A stretch of 57,477 bases of DNA from contig PYST01000254.1 in NCBI GenBank assembly GCA_003049485.1, positions 493 through 57,969 of the forward strand. The letters run 5' to 3'. A program made the position numbers and the translations under genes. This DNA comes from Ophioceras dolichostomum (taxonomy: Eukaryota; Ascomycota; Sordariomycetes; Magnaporthales; Ophioceraceae). Shown one piece after another: positions 23,201 to 34,630 of this stretch. Numbering within the stretch: the first letter of the stretch is position 1; every line of letters begins with the position of its first letter. The notes under the pieces were generated by a model, which was not told where the DNA came from, made no database searches, and saw only the letters and a list, made by a program, of their open reading frames with translations.

Positions 23201-26200
23201 CCCCAAGATATCCTTCCCGTGGGTTATTACGATGCAACCATGCATACCCCTTTTCACTGCGGCTAGCATTGTGGATTGGCGTCCACACATCTGCCCTCGT
23301 CTTTCGCGTCCCTCGGAGCAGAGACAAGGCGGCGGGTTTTTTCGGACGACGCGACCACAGAATACGTACGTAGGACAGAAATATATGCCGGTCAAGTGCC
23401 CAGAGTGACGAGGGCGGCACCTGCTGGTACCTGTTCAGCAGGTGCCCGTAGATGGGTGCGTGCCGTTCCTGGAAACTTCCGGCCTCACCAGCCGAGCTAC
23501 CCGAACGAGATCGGATGGGCTGAGACCGCCGGAGCAAGCTTCCCGGACTAGCAAAGGACCGAAGCGAACTCCGGGCCCGCTCCTCTCCAGCTGACAGGTG
23601 ACTGGGGCTTCAGTCTGGACGTTTCGTCTGGACGACTCTTCACAGACGACCCGATCAATTAGAAACCTTAGGCACCTTTATTTCTCCCGGATTGTGCAAA
23701 GGCTCAAAAGCTTTCCGTCCGTGGCCGAGGGCCTCGTCGACGAGTGCATGGGTGAAGATGGTGGTGATGTGTGACGACTTACATGCCCCCACCGCATCAC
23801 TGCATGCAATGGCCCAAGCACGTGCAGCCTGGTGTCGCTCCGGAGGACTCGGGAGTACACATTTGGCAAAGGCCGGAAAGCCTGATATCATGAGAGAGTG
23901 AGAGTGAGCATTTCGCCGGCAGCACCGTCTCGGCCAAGGGCCTTTCGTCGCCGTGGTCGCACAGGGAGGCGACACCCGAGGCAAGAGGGCGGGCTTCGTC
24001 GGATCTGCGCTGTCGAGGAATTCCGTGTGCCTCCTAGGACGTATTTGGTTGACTGTCTGGTGGCCCTGGACGGTTGCGGCATACCCGATTTGGAAAGCAT
24101 TCGCTCATCCTGGCCTAGATTCCTGCGACCGAGAGGCATGTCGAATGAGAGTCGTAGAACTCATTGCCCTTCGCTGTGGTCCTGGGGGTCCAGATGATCG
24201 AAACAGGCCGTGCCGAAGCAGAGTCGCGTGAGCGACACATCAAAACATGTGCTTTGCCCAGATTAAAGTGGAGATTTCCTCTCACAGAGACCTGAGGTAT
24301 GGAATACCAAGCCAACATTGAACGGACCTGTGTGATGCCAGCCAGCCACATACCGAATAGCCCAGCGAATAGCAATCGATGGTTTGTGCTTGCTGGGTGT
24401 CCTTATCAGTCAAAGCACAATACAGTGTTCCCGTGGCGGTGAGTAAGGTAAGAGGAAGCTACAGGTACCAGACACCTACCGAGTTTCGCCGGAGAGAAAA
24501 TCAAAAGCGGTCTGCAGCTGCTGTGAATCCGTAACACAGCGTGCATGCAGCATTAATAAGATGGAAGAAAAAGACAGACAAGACAATCGCCTTCAACACC
24601 ATGGCTGGTTGCGTACCTCCAACCGAGTGTCGTCGACATCCTGAGGCCGCCGTGGCTCCCGTGGCCGCCGTGCGGGCTTGCACGGCCGACACCGCACAGA
24701 CATCAATCGGAACCTATTATGTGGCTTGACCCGACCCGAGAGAGGTTAAAAAAGCCGACGCGTAACAGCCGATGGTGTCCGTCACCGCCGCCAGTGGGGT
24801 GCATACGTGCAGACATGAAAAGTCAGGACTTACAACGTGGTACGGAACGCCAGACGTCGTATACTGTGTACGAGCCCACGAACCCCAATGCCCATCCCCC
24901 AAGCCCCCATTCCCCAATCTATCTTCCCCTCAAACCGCCAAGGATCCCCCAAGTTCCCGCCGTCCGGTGCCTCCCCATGCGTGATCTACACGTTCACGTG
25001 TAATACACAGTTTCGGTCTGGCGTATTGCAGAGGCGCAAGCAACAACCAACCATCCAATGTGACCAAATCCGTCTCCGACCTTAAAAACTGCATCCAACC
25101 CAGGCGTACCCTTATCCGAGCGTTTACAATATAGCCGAGTAGTGTGATCTACATAGTGTGATAGCACACAAGTGATATTTTCCAAGTGGCCTCATTCATT
25201 GCTACCCTGCGCCTGCCAAAGTAAAATCCTCCTGCAGGAGATATCTGACAGGTCTAGTTCCAGTGGGATGGCTGTCTCGAGTACCTCCGACCTAGGTAGT
25301 CGCCGGTCAGAGTGGAGAAGAGGAGAAAGGCGCCACGGCCTCTTCCTCATCATGGACATTCGGAGTCAGTAAGTCCAGTCTACCTAGACCACTGACCTAC
25401 GTGCGCCCACTTGGCACAATCCTCGACTTAGATAGCACATTTGGTGCACATAGTCTCGCCAAGTTCAGATGCTTAGGGATATAAACTACGGAGTAGGCAT
25501 CTCCAAGTAAGGTGTAGATGGTTTGGGGTCCCGGATATAAGGCCTAGCGGTCCCGACGATGTAAATATGAGCAAACAACTGGTCACATTTGATATTGAAC
25601 GGACCCCGGACAAGGGAGCAACGACTGTCTGGGCCGCGATATGAGAATGGAAAGAAGGACTGTAGAAAGGCAGTATATGAAGACCAAGCGTGTATCTCGT
25701 CGCAATGCAGGCTAAGTCTCAGTTCCAACCTTATTCCTCCCCGCCTCTCCCCTCCCCTCCTCTCCCCTCCCCTCTGGTCCACCTCCAATCCATCCCATCT
25801 CATCCCATCCCCTCCCTTCCCACCGTGCGGGCCTGCAATGCGGTCTGCCATAAGGGGCAATCCGAGAAGCGCATTTTCAGCCAGCTGCCTTCTTTGCCCC
25901 TCCGGTCGGCGTCCTCGATGCGGAGTGTAAGTATAGGTGCCCACCTGCCGGGCACCGCTCACCTACCTTCCCCTCTACCACCGTGAGCAGCATGCGGAAG
26001 TTTGGGTGGGAGGGAGTGGGCGCTGAGACATCGCCTTTCACTTTTATGCGCGGTGTCCTTTAGCACACAAGTGGCACCCTCTAGCCCCCTTCCCGCATAT
26101 GGCCTACCAATCGCCTGTCAATCGCTCTGTGGCACTCAGCCATGAGGGGACGTCGCGCTGGTCTTCACCGGCGCTTGGCGGCCCTCCTGCGGCACAATCT

Positions 26201-26676
26201 CCATGGGGCCAGCCTTACCAACTGCTACTGGACCAGCGCCGGACGAAGCTGACCGAATTGGCGCGCACTAGCGTGTGGGGGCCATGGTGCTAGTGAGATG
26301 AGGGGAAGCACAGCCTGCCGCTTGGGAACCCAATCTTCAAGCCAGGGAGCGCCAACCCGCGAGCGTTGTTGCCGACGCTTATGCGGTTAAGCTTTCCGTC
26401 AGACAGCAAGAGAGCAGGCAAGGTGCCGCGTCTGTGTGTAGGGAGATAGATGTCTACACGCCAGGCTTACTACCTGAGGTGGATGGGTAGGTTCTTATCG
26501 GTGGGCAAAGATAGGAAACGAAATGTAGCAGTATTGCTGCGAGATATCGGGAATGTCTTAAGGCATCAGATCCCAGGTACCAGGGCACTGTCTATTGTAT
26601 CTGGGAGTCTAGGTAGCATTACCAAGCTTAGCAACCCGACGCTAGTAGCTGCAGCTTGGGGACGGATGCCATCCGT

Positions 26677-26757
26677 AAGGTAGGTAGTAGGTATAGGTAG
26701 GTGGTTACTAGGTAGGTAGGTAGGTAGGTAGGTACCACGAATAGCTGCTAGGTAGGT
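26677..26757. repeat. GGTA tetranucleotide cluster
   Basis: This includes about six uninterrupted GGTA units at 26711-26735 plus flanking AGGTAGGTA copies. Similar but shorter clusters recur across the intergenic parts of the window. Confidence 0.9.
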
Positions 26758-26773
26758 CCTTCCATAGCCGAGA

Positions 26774-26783
26774 GGGGGGGGGG
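26774..26783. repeat. Poly-G run
   Basis: Ten consecutive G bases just downstream of the GGTA cluster. This is simple sequence with no other feature. Confidence 0.85.
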
Positions 26784-26859
26784 TGTGTCGAGTAGGCCCC
26801 AGCTCTTACCTATCCCGACGCCTCCACACCTCTAGATACCGTACATTTCCGACTAGCTT

Positions 26860-26942
26860 AGTAGGTCGGTAGGTAGGCTCGTAGGTACCAAGGTGACACC
26901 CTCCCCATATACTGGGTAGCCTACCTATGAAGCGGTAGGTAG
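26860..26942. repeat. Second TAGG/CCTA-rich cluster
   Basis: GGTAGGTAGG copies on one side and a CCTACCTA copy near 26922, followed by another GGTAGGTAGGG, within about 80 bp. Inverted copies could pair with each other. It lies about 400 bp upstream of the dehydrogenase start. Confidence 0.7.
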
Positions 26943-27334
26943 GGAAAGACCGGCCGAAGCCTGCGGGAAGGGCCTTTTCCGTCACGGCACGGCGTTACAC
27001 AACGCCGGCTGGGGCTCCCACTTTCCCTGGACTGGCCTTGCAAGACCGGGAAGGAACCGCCTGAACTTCTGCTGTTGAAAATAGGAAACTGCCACCAGTA
27101 TCTCATTTTATCCCGTCTATCCTACCCGACCGTAGTCGTTCCCGGTTCTCATCCCGTCCGTTCCCATCTTTCTATTCGCAGAGTGTAGCGAGTGACATGC
27201 GACTGACCTCGAACCGACTTCTTCATCTGATCAGACATCACAGCCACTCGACTCAGCCAAAGACCGCACATTCACGCAAGTTCATTCAGGTCGGCCTACT
27301 CGCTTATCTACAGCAGATCATCACCCGGGTCAAC

Positions 27335-28388
27335 ATGTCGATCTTCTGGCGACCTGCCCTGCGAATCCCTGCGAGTGGCCGGTTTGGGATCGCCCAGTGT
27401 TTCTGTCACGGGACGCCGCTGAGCAGGCTGTCGACTCGCAATTCCATCCGCCTCGGTAGCTCGACATCTGGGAATCCGGTCACCAGAACGGGCCACCTCC
27501 TCCCCGAGTTCAGTCTGAAGGACAGAGTTGTCATCGTGTCCGGAGGCGCCAGGGGCCTAGGCCTCGTGCAGGCGGAGGCACTTGCCGAGGCTGGAGCCAA
27601 AGAAGTCCACGCCATCGACCGGCTCCCGGAGCCATCATCGGACTTTGCCGGAATTGCCGACCGCGCCGCGACCACCTTTGGGTCAACACTGACGTACCAT
27701 TGCGTCGACGTCCGAGACACAAACGCCCTCAACGACGTGGTCTGCAAGATCGCCGACAGACACGGCCGGCTGGATGGGCTTGTGGCTGCGGCCGGGATCC
27801 AGCAGGAAACCCCGGCGCTGGAGTACACGTCGGCTGACGTCGACAAGATGCTCGGAGTCAATGTCACCGGCGTGTTCATGACGGCGCAGGCCGTCGCTCG
27901 GCAGATGGTTCGTCTGGAGCAGGGCGGAAGTATGGCGCTCATAGCCTCGATGAGTGGCACGGTGGCCAACCGTGGGCTGATCTGTCCGTAAGTCGATCGA
28001 CTCTCAGCCACATGTCTCCAACGAGGAGCAGCAGCAGGGGCACGAGCAGGAGCAGAGGTAACAGGTGCTGACCCTAATGGCAAATTGGAGAGCATACAAC
28101 GCCTCCAAAGCGGCCGTGATCCAGCTTGGCCGGAACCTTGCGTCGGAGTGGGGCGAGTACGGAATCCGCGTCAACACCATTTCGCCGGGGTACATCGTCA
28201 CTGCCATGACCGAGGCGCTCTTCGACAAGTACCCGGAGAGACAGGCTGACTGGGCCGGGGGCAACATGCTGAACCGGCTGAGCAAGCCACAGGAGTACCG
28301 CGGCGCGGCCGTCTTCCTGCTGAGCGACGCCAGCAGCTTCATGACCGGCAGCGACTTGAGAATCGATGGGGGTCACTGCGCTTGGTAA
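27335..28388 (+). CDS. Classical short-chain dehydrogenase (D-arabinitol/polyol type), likely mitochondrial
   Basis: Two exons (27335-27987 and 28091-28388) give 316 residues. The Rossmann cofactor motif SGGARGLG, the AAG strand motif, a catalytic Ser (ASMSG) and YNASK (Tyr-x3-Lys) are all present. The C-terminal block with WAGGNMLNRLS, EYRGAAVFLLSDASSF and IDGGHCAW matches fungal polyol/D-arabinitol-type members, which interconvert sugar alcohols and ketoses with NAD(P); the exact substrate cannot be read. The first about 45 residues are Arg/Ser-rich with almost no acidic residues, like a mitochondrial presequence. An in-frame ATG at 27197 would add 46 more residues, but 27335 begins the better presequence. 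The intron (27988-28090) starts GTAAGT but ends in GAG; the nearby AACAG would put TGA in frame. A GAGCAG-rich tract lies inside the intron. Confidence 0.88.
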
Positions 28389-28818
28389 CGCCAGTGCACC
28401 GGGCTGGGCTAGGCTGGGGTATCGTGGTCCGGACACGGCTACTGGCTGGCGATATTCGGAAGCGGAGAGAGGGGGAGGGAGGCTTGCTCCTTTTTGTGCA
28501 TAGATGTTTCACCAAAACACGACTGGCTGGGGTGCTTGAGACGGCATCTATCCGCGACATGATGAGAGCGCATGCAGATATTTTTCGGCAAGCACACAAA
28601 CAACCATGTCCTGTAAGTACATGTACGCTGAAGCTTGCTTTGGCGTTTGAGAAGGAATATGCAACCCCCGCTAGCAGCCAGCCAGACAAGACAAGCACAC
28701 TCCGAGAGACCACTCAGTCCATTGAAGTGAGGGCAGTAGTGAGCAAGTGAGTTGCGGCCGAGGCTCTGAGCTGGGAACCTAGGTAGATAGGCCGGGGAGC
28801 CGCGCCGAATATCATCAA
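28389..28818. other. Short intergenic between convergent genes
   Basis: About 430 bp of 3' ends facing each other (dehydrogenase + and the small myristoylated protein -). It holds one ACCTAGGT palindrome (28777-28784). No gene is seen. Confidence 0.65.
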
Positions 28819-29544
28819 TTAACCCGCCGCCCCGCCCACGGCGGCCACAACGCCGCTCGGTCCCAGACTCGCGACAACGCCTGGTCTCAGCCCCAGATGC
28901 GTCTCGATATCGGCCGGCGTGGAGCCGCGAGACCGCATGACAAGGACCTCGCGGATGGTCGCCACATCCAAGAACTGGCGGCCGGCACTGCCCGGCCGGC
29001 CGACGGCGTCGAACTCTGCATCCGCCTGTTGCTGCAACCGACGACGGGCTTCCAGTACCGACAGAGTTGTGTTTTGCATGGGCTGTCGTCGTTGCCCTGG
29101 CCGAGACGACAGGGGATCTGGCGACGAGGTGGAGGAGTTGGATAGGGTAGGACTTGGCTGCACTGCGCCAATCTGCCGGAGCCGGTTGGAGAAGGCGGCG
29201 TCGGCCAAACCGTCCGGGTCAAAAGAGTCAGCACGGATAGCTGTGGGGCGAATCCATCGACACAAAAAGTTAGCAACGAGGACGCAACGAGAGACCAAGG
29301 AGATGCACGCCTCGAGAGCTGGCGATGCTCTCCGAGAGGGGTGGCCGGGTTCTAATAGTTATTCTGTCTCACCGTTGTCCTTGATACCAGATGGCCTTGC
29401 CGAGGGCCTTGAGGGCGCCGATCTTGGGCTGCCAGTACCAGGCGGCGCCGTCCTCGATGGAGGTGGACGGGTGATGCTGCTGGCCGGAACGTCCCGAAAC
29501 TTTCGGGCCGTGTCCCGCGTCGCTTTGGAAGTTGAGGAGCCCAT
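28819..29544 (-). CDS. Small conserved fungal protein with N-myristoylation signal and C-terminal HTH-like segment
   Basis: Two exons (29544-29373 and 29240-28819; intron GTGAGA to CCCCACAG, 132 nt) give 197 residues. The start MGSSTSK is a textbook N-myristoylation context (Gly2, Ser6, Lys7), so membrane attachment is inferred. The N-terminal quarter is Pro/Ser/Arg-rich and disordered-looking. The middle has NTTLSVLEARRRLQQQADAE, a likely amphipathic helix. The C-terminus (about 150-190) has TIREVLVMRSRG...DIETHLGLRPG, resembling a helix-turn-helix. I recall similar small conserved proteins in other filamentous ascomycetes but know no function. It lies 443 nt from the end of the upstream same-strand gene. 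Other assignments are possible; no DNA-binding role should be assumed from the helix pattern alone. Confidence 0.7.
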
Positions 29545-29986
29545 TGACAGCGAAGGAGCAGAGGGATTTCAATACATAGAAGTCAGACAAAATTCCGTGT
29601 TGGAAAAGAGTCGATTCCTTAGGATTAGGTGCTGGTATTTGGAGTCCTTGCGTGTTGATTTGTGTCTGATGATTGTCAAGTCGAGGTCGCAGGCAGGTAG
29701 GTGGGCACCTGTAGGTGGGCACCTAAGCTCAATCAATAAAAAATTTGGTCACAAACGTGAGCTGTTGTGGGGACTGGAATCCAAACTCCCCAGAATTTCT
29801 GCCGTCTCACTTCCAAGTACCTAAGGTATCTTCTACATCTTCTACTGTGCCCAAAACCAAGAACCTGAACCCCTGACTCTCGTTCTCAATGCTTCCGCTA
29901 AGAGCTACAGCATCTATCCATACATCTAGAGCCTAGAGTTATCCATCAACTACTACGTTATCTAGTGGGCCCCTTCTGTTTTACAA
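29545..29986. other. Intergenic between two minus-strand genes
   Basis: About 440 bp holding the presumed promoter of the small myristoylated protein. A perfect 13-bp direct repeat lies at 29698-29724. The part near 29986 should be the 3' UTR of the 995-residue gene. Confidence 0.6.
29698..29724. repeat. Direct repeat TAGGTGGGCACCT x2
   Basis: Two identical 13-bp copies (29698-29710 and 29712-29724) separated by one base, about 155 bp upstream of the ATG at 29544. Each copy is nearly palindromic (AGGTG-GG-CACCT), so it could be a paired protein-binding site. Confidence 0.8.
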
Positions 29987-32900
29987 TTACTTCTCCTTTG
30001 ATGCCTTGCGCTGGTCGAAACTCCCCGGTACCTGCGACTTGTTGACTAGTGGCAGCTGGGCCGCCTCACCCCGGCCGGATTGCGAAGAAGGCCGCGAAAA
30101 TGAAAGACTGGACACGATTCCAGACAGCCGGGAGAGGAAAGTGTGCTTCTGGGGCTCTGCTTGGCTTGCGGCGTTGAGTGCTGGATTCATCAAACTGTCA
30201 GCATTGCTCACTGCCTCAGTGGTGCGGGCATGCAGTCACGACGGACAACAGACGATTAGGATGGATGAAAAGGAGAGACTAGCAGAGGAATCGAATGCAC
30301 TACTCACCATCAACAAACACGTTGTGCATGTACGTCTCTATGGCCTGCTGCTGCAGCGGGGTATCGCCGACGAGGTAGCTGGCTGGGCCTCGCAGGTACA
30401 CAACCTTGTCCTGGCCAAACGGGCGGGCCTTGCGGACGAGCCAGCGGGACTCGGTCAGGTCCTCGGTACAGGGGTCCCAGAGCATGGAAGGGTCGAGGTC
30501 GGTGTCGGCGTGGATGGCCCGCTTCCTGGCTGGCGTCTGGTACTGCAGCGGGTAGCGGTCTAGAGCGAAGAACCGCTTAGCCACACCGCACACGTGCGGC
30601 CGCGCCCAGTCCCAGATCGGCTCGTGCAGCAGCCAAGTTTCGCTGCTGCCGTCCGCGGCCGTCGAGCTCTGCCAACGAGTTGGGTAGAGACTATCGGCAC
30701 TGCGCTCTGCCTCCTCGACTATCCGCGTGCGGATGTGCTGAAGCGCCCGTGCCTCGGTGAGCCGTGTCCGCCCTGGACCGAAGAGGGCCGGCTCCAACGA
30801 AGCGCAAACCTCTGCCAGCGGCTCCGGCAGACCAAGCATGCCTCGCCAGCCGGTAAGAATACCCTCACACGCAGCAAGGGCTTTCTCCATGTCCGCGGGC
30901 GACTGCGTGTCTACATCTGCCCACTTTGGCGCCTGTGTTTTCTCTAGCTCGAAGATAGTGTAACCTAGGCGGTACGCGAGCGCGCCGAAGAAGCGACGCA
31001 CGCCAGCCGGCAGAGGCTTTCGATGACTGCCACTGCTCACGACCTCGGACCAGTCGCAGAGGTCCGACGGCCGTGGCGCCATCACGCTGTCGAACTCGTA
31101 CCAGGCCGGCATGTTAGACGGCGGGTCACGGGAGGCTGGTGGCGCTCGGGGCTGGTCATCAGGGGCCGGCACCCAGCGCACTTGATGCTCCGGGTGGATG
31201 TCGGTCAGGGGCCGGCGGGCGACGCCGTAGCATGTAATATCGTGCCGGAATCGCACACGGCCCTCCCGATGCAGACGCTCCAGCCAGCAACAGGCGTCGT
31301 GTACGGAGAACTGAGTGCGCTTGTTCTCGCCATCTGTCCCGCGGTGCATGACCTCGAGCAGTCGCTCGACGGGTACCTCCGTGTTGGCCGTTGCGAACAC
31401 ATTGTCGCTCGAGAGGTCATCCAGCACGCGCTGGAGCCTCTCGGCGAAGGCCAGATACAGCGATGACCGGTCGCGGAGGCGGCGGAGCATGTGCTGGTTG
31501 ATGGACCCTGTGCATAGAAGCCGCAGGAAGTTCAGCTCCGTCTCGTTCAGCATGCGCAGCCGAAGCTTGCCGTTCTCGCTTGCCTCCCAGTCCCAGTCGA
31601 CAGGGCGCAACTCTGCCTGAGCCCGCGGCTCTTGCTGACCAGCGGCCGAACTGCCGGCGGCCGCGCTCATCATCTCGCAGCATTCTCGGATCAGTGGGCG
31701 TGGTGCCACCCTTGAGGCGCGTTCAAGCAGCGACGCTACCGTCCGGCACAGTCGCAGCAAGTCTTGGTAGTGCTCCACAGCCACTGGCACGCTTCGGGCA
31801 ATCCATGGCGCACGCCGTGGCGGCAGGGTCACCAAGCTGCCGGCCGGGGTCTGTCGCGCCTGCTGGCGCGCCTCCTCCCACCACTGATCGAATTCATGCC
31901 AGTACTTATTCATGCGCCGCGTGTATGGCATGGCGTCGGGCGACATCCTCTCGGCCTCCTCTCGCGGCATGGGTCTGGCCGAGAACTGCACAGCCGATGC
32001 CGCTCTTCGGTGCCGTTCCAGGAGTCGGGCCTCCACGGGCGGCACGACGCGACGCCACGGCGTCTGGACCGCCTTGCTCTTGTTCTCGGAGCTGTCCAGC
32101 TGGCGGAGACAGCTCTGCAGCAGCCCCCGCCTCATCCCGCGCTCGGCCGCGTAGTTCTCGGCCGTGTCTGGTCTGACTTGGTCCTTGCCCAGCCACGCTG
32201 CGTTGCCAGTGACAGACGCCTTCTTCCCACGGCCCAGGGTGGCGCCGTATTCAGCCGACTCAGAGCGTGCGAGCTTTGTGGCCTCATCGGCGGGCTGGCC
32301 CGGGGTGGCCGCCCATGTTGCATCCTCGGCCGCCGCTAGATCTCGGACGTGTTGCAGCCAGCCCGGGTAGCAGTTCATGGCTACGTTGACGATGGCAGGC
32401 GCCCGATAAATCACCTTGCGTGCCCCAGGTGGCTTTTGATACTCACCAGCTGCGAGTCCGAGACCCAGAGCTGTGTTTCCGTCCGGAGCCCGGCCGACGT
32501 CGATCCGGAATCGGGGCTCTAGTCGAGGCACCCGGTTGGGGCGTGGCATAGTTCGGTGTCCGGCTACTTGTGAAGTACGTTGCCCGGCGGATAGGTCGTG
32601 GGCCTGCATACGGCGGAGGACCTTGTCTAGCGTCGCCGAGGTTTCCTGGTCCAACCCCTTCAACACGTGCTCGTGACGGAGGCGGTCGACGAACTCGCGG
32701 GCCTCGACCATGTAGGGCTTCCAGTTGACGCACCAGCCCTCGTCTCCGTCCGACAGGAAGTTGTGCAGTTGGGTAAGGCGCTCGCTCACCGACGGTTGCA
32801 GCTGGCCGTTGATACTGTGCATGGTGTCCGAGCCCTCCGTCTCCGGCGTGGGTAGGGCACGGGCGCTATTCCTGTGGTCTTCGCCTGTGTCCATCTCGTC

Positions 32901-33101
32901 AGATGTGGTCCTAGTCTGGCGTTCTCTTTGGCTCATGAGTGTCGGTGTTTGCTGCGGAGCGCCCTGAATCACCGTACTGGTTCTCTGGACAGAGCTGCCG
33001 GTGAAGCCACCGGCTCGAGGGCCCTGTTCGTCCGGAAAGTTGCCATCGCGATCGAAGAAGTCGCCGTCCTCTGACGGGCTGGGGGTTTCCACTGTGTCCA
33101 T
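29987..33101 (-). CDS. Large fungal protein of unknown function (995 residues)
   Basis: Two exons (33101-30308 and 30180-29987; intron 127 nt, GTGAGT to ATCCAG) close in frame to 995 residues. The ATG at 33101 is preferred: the frame is open further upstream, but a strong acceptor (CCTTCTTAG, ending 33187) lies there, suggesting a 5' UTR intron. The N-terminal about 130 residues are acidic, Ser/Gln-rich and disordered-looking. The middle (about 130-700) is rich in Arg, Ala and Trp with amphipathic stretches. The C-terminal third has HEPIWDWARPHVCGVAKRFF, YPLQYQTPARKRAI and a final basic tail ending RKASKEK. There is no signal peptide, membrane span or catalytic motif I recognise. Long conserved-looking frame, sensible splice sites and normal composition support a real gene. 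I cannot assign a function. Confidence 0.75.
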
Positions 33102-34630
33102 GTCTGGCCTCGTAACCGGGCGCGAATCCCAGGGTTCTTTGGGAGGCTTGCTTTTCTGTCGACTTTCCTCGCCACTTTCAAACGTCCTAAGAAGGAAAAA
33201 GAAGATTACAAGAGAGCTGGAGGCGGAGAGAAACAAGGAAACTGTTAAACTGCAACTGAAGACGAGCAGGGTTTGTTTATATCTTCTCTCCTAGCGAGAA
33301 GAATGAATATGCTTATTGTGTGCACATTCTACTGCCCATTTCCGGTTCTCCAAGATGCCGGGAATGGTGTTCGTTAGTGGCTGGAATATCTTGAACAACC
33401 CATTTTCATTGTCGGCGGGCTGCCCCAAAGCTTGCCGTTTGCAATCTGACCATCGAACGTACCCAGCAAGCCGATCGACTGGGCAAGCTATCAATGGAAG
33501 GGGATGGCAGTGTGCAACTCCAACGCGGGATGTGCCACAGCGTCATAGGGCATCAATATTAAGCAGAACAGGAAGAACGGCACGGTGGCGAGGCCAGATC
33601 TCGTTCAAAATCGTCCATGACTGAGGGAGAGAAGTCGGTGAATCCGACAATCAGACGCAGTCCCAACCTGTACATGCCGACCGCATCGATACTCCTCTAA
33701 ATTCTTGTCTCCTCGACCAGTAGCGAGTCGAAGATCATTAGGCAGCGAGGAATGCTTTCTTCTTACAAGCCGTCAGTCGGGCTGTCCGTTTTCTGCATTC
33801 CTCCCCCCGGAAGAACGTTGAATTTAGACTAGGAGCATTAACGCAACCGGCTTTCTCTCATGTGACCAAGGCAGATAGAACAGATGCTCGCGCAGCTTCA
33901 ACACGTCACGTTTAGGAGGAATGGAGGCAGGCTGATGGCATCAGATTTGTTTTCGTCTGGCGCTATTCCTTCTATTACTTCCTTTGTTCTTTTTCCTAAT
34001 ACGGAGCCTGACAGTGCATAGAAGAAAGGGGCAGCAAGATGATGACGATCAGGGACGATTATCTGATAGTTTTGTCTCTCTAGACGAGAATGACACGGGG
34101 AGCACGAGGATTGCATCTGCCTCTTTTTATTGTTTTACGGTCTTTCCCTCCTTTTTTTTGGTCCTGTTTGCGATCTTTTGGTTGTTGTTCTTAGCTGTGG
34201 CGGAGCATCCCACAGATGGACGAGTAGATTGTGAGATGAGAATCGAGCGGGAGGGTGGTGTTCGGTTATGGGGGGACATGACGGGCAATGATAGAAAGGA
34301 GTGAATGAAATGAACCACGTGCGGCGGGCGCTACAGTTGGCCAGCCAAAAGGATAAGGGGGAATAAATTGCAGGGGAATCGTGAATCAGAAATGAAACGC
34401 TAGATGCAAATGACGCTGATGTTCCAAGTCAAAATCCTGTATGGGAATATGCAAGCAATCTTTTTACTTTTGTCGTAGTACGGGCGTCTCCCGTCGTTCT
34501 TCTTTGATACATCGAAACAAACAAATAGATCCAGAGAGTCGGATTAGGTGGGGGGGGGAGAAGCGTTGTCCCTTGGTAGGGTTGGAGGGTCAGATTGTGG
34601 TTTGTATCCGCGTGTGCCAGCAAGGCCAGG
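33102..34630. other. Intergenic: promoter/leader of the 995-residue gene, 3' side of the cyclin
   Basis: About 1.5 kb. The part near 33187 carries a likely 5' UTR intron acceptor for the minus-strand gene. A T-rich stretch lies near 34127-34195. The part near 34630 should be the cyclin 3' UTR. No additional gene is seen. Confidence 0.6.

Larger units (their letters stand above)
20276..27196. other. 7-kb gene-poor intergenic stretch
   Basis: This separates flavohemoglobin (-) from the dehydrogenase (+), so both promoters lie here. I found no supported gene. The longest frame (20751-21995, -, 414 codons) begins at a GTG; its ATG-led part has no domain, and its composition (Arg, Pro, Ser, Cys) is not protein-like. 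A C/T-rich block (about 25738-25825) and dense GGTA clusters (26677-26757, 26860-26942) are present, with ACCTAGGT at 22111 and 25290. Confidence 0.55.

Noticed and set aside
22493..23395. 300-codon minus-strand frame in the 7-kb gap
   Set aside because: Composition is irregular (Arg, Ser, Cys, His), with no recognised motif and no neighbouring exons at splice signals. I kept it only as a possible orphan not worth a gene call.
26677..26942. GGTA clusters as a CRISPR array or telomere-like repeat
   Set aside because: There are no regular spacers and the unit is not a known fungal telomere repeat (TTAGGG); these are simple tetranucleotide repeats.
33102..33236. N-terminal extension of the 995-residue protein to 33236
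   Set aside because: A strong splice acceptor (CCTTCTTAG) lies inside this stretch, so it is more likely a 5' UTR intron end; the extension is hydrophobic sequence read from the pyrimidine tract.
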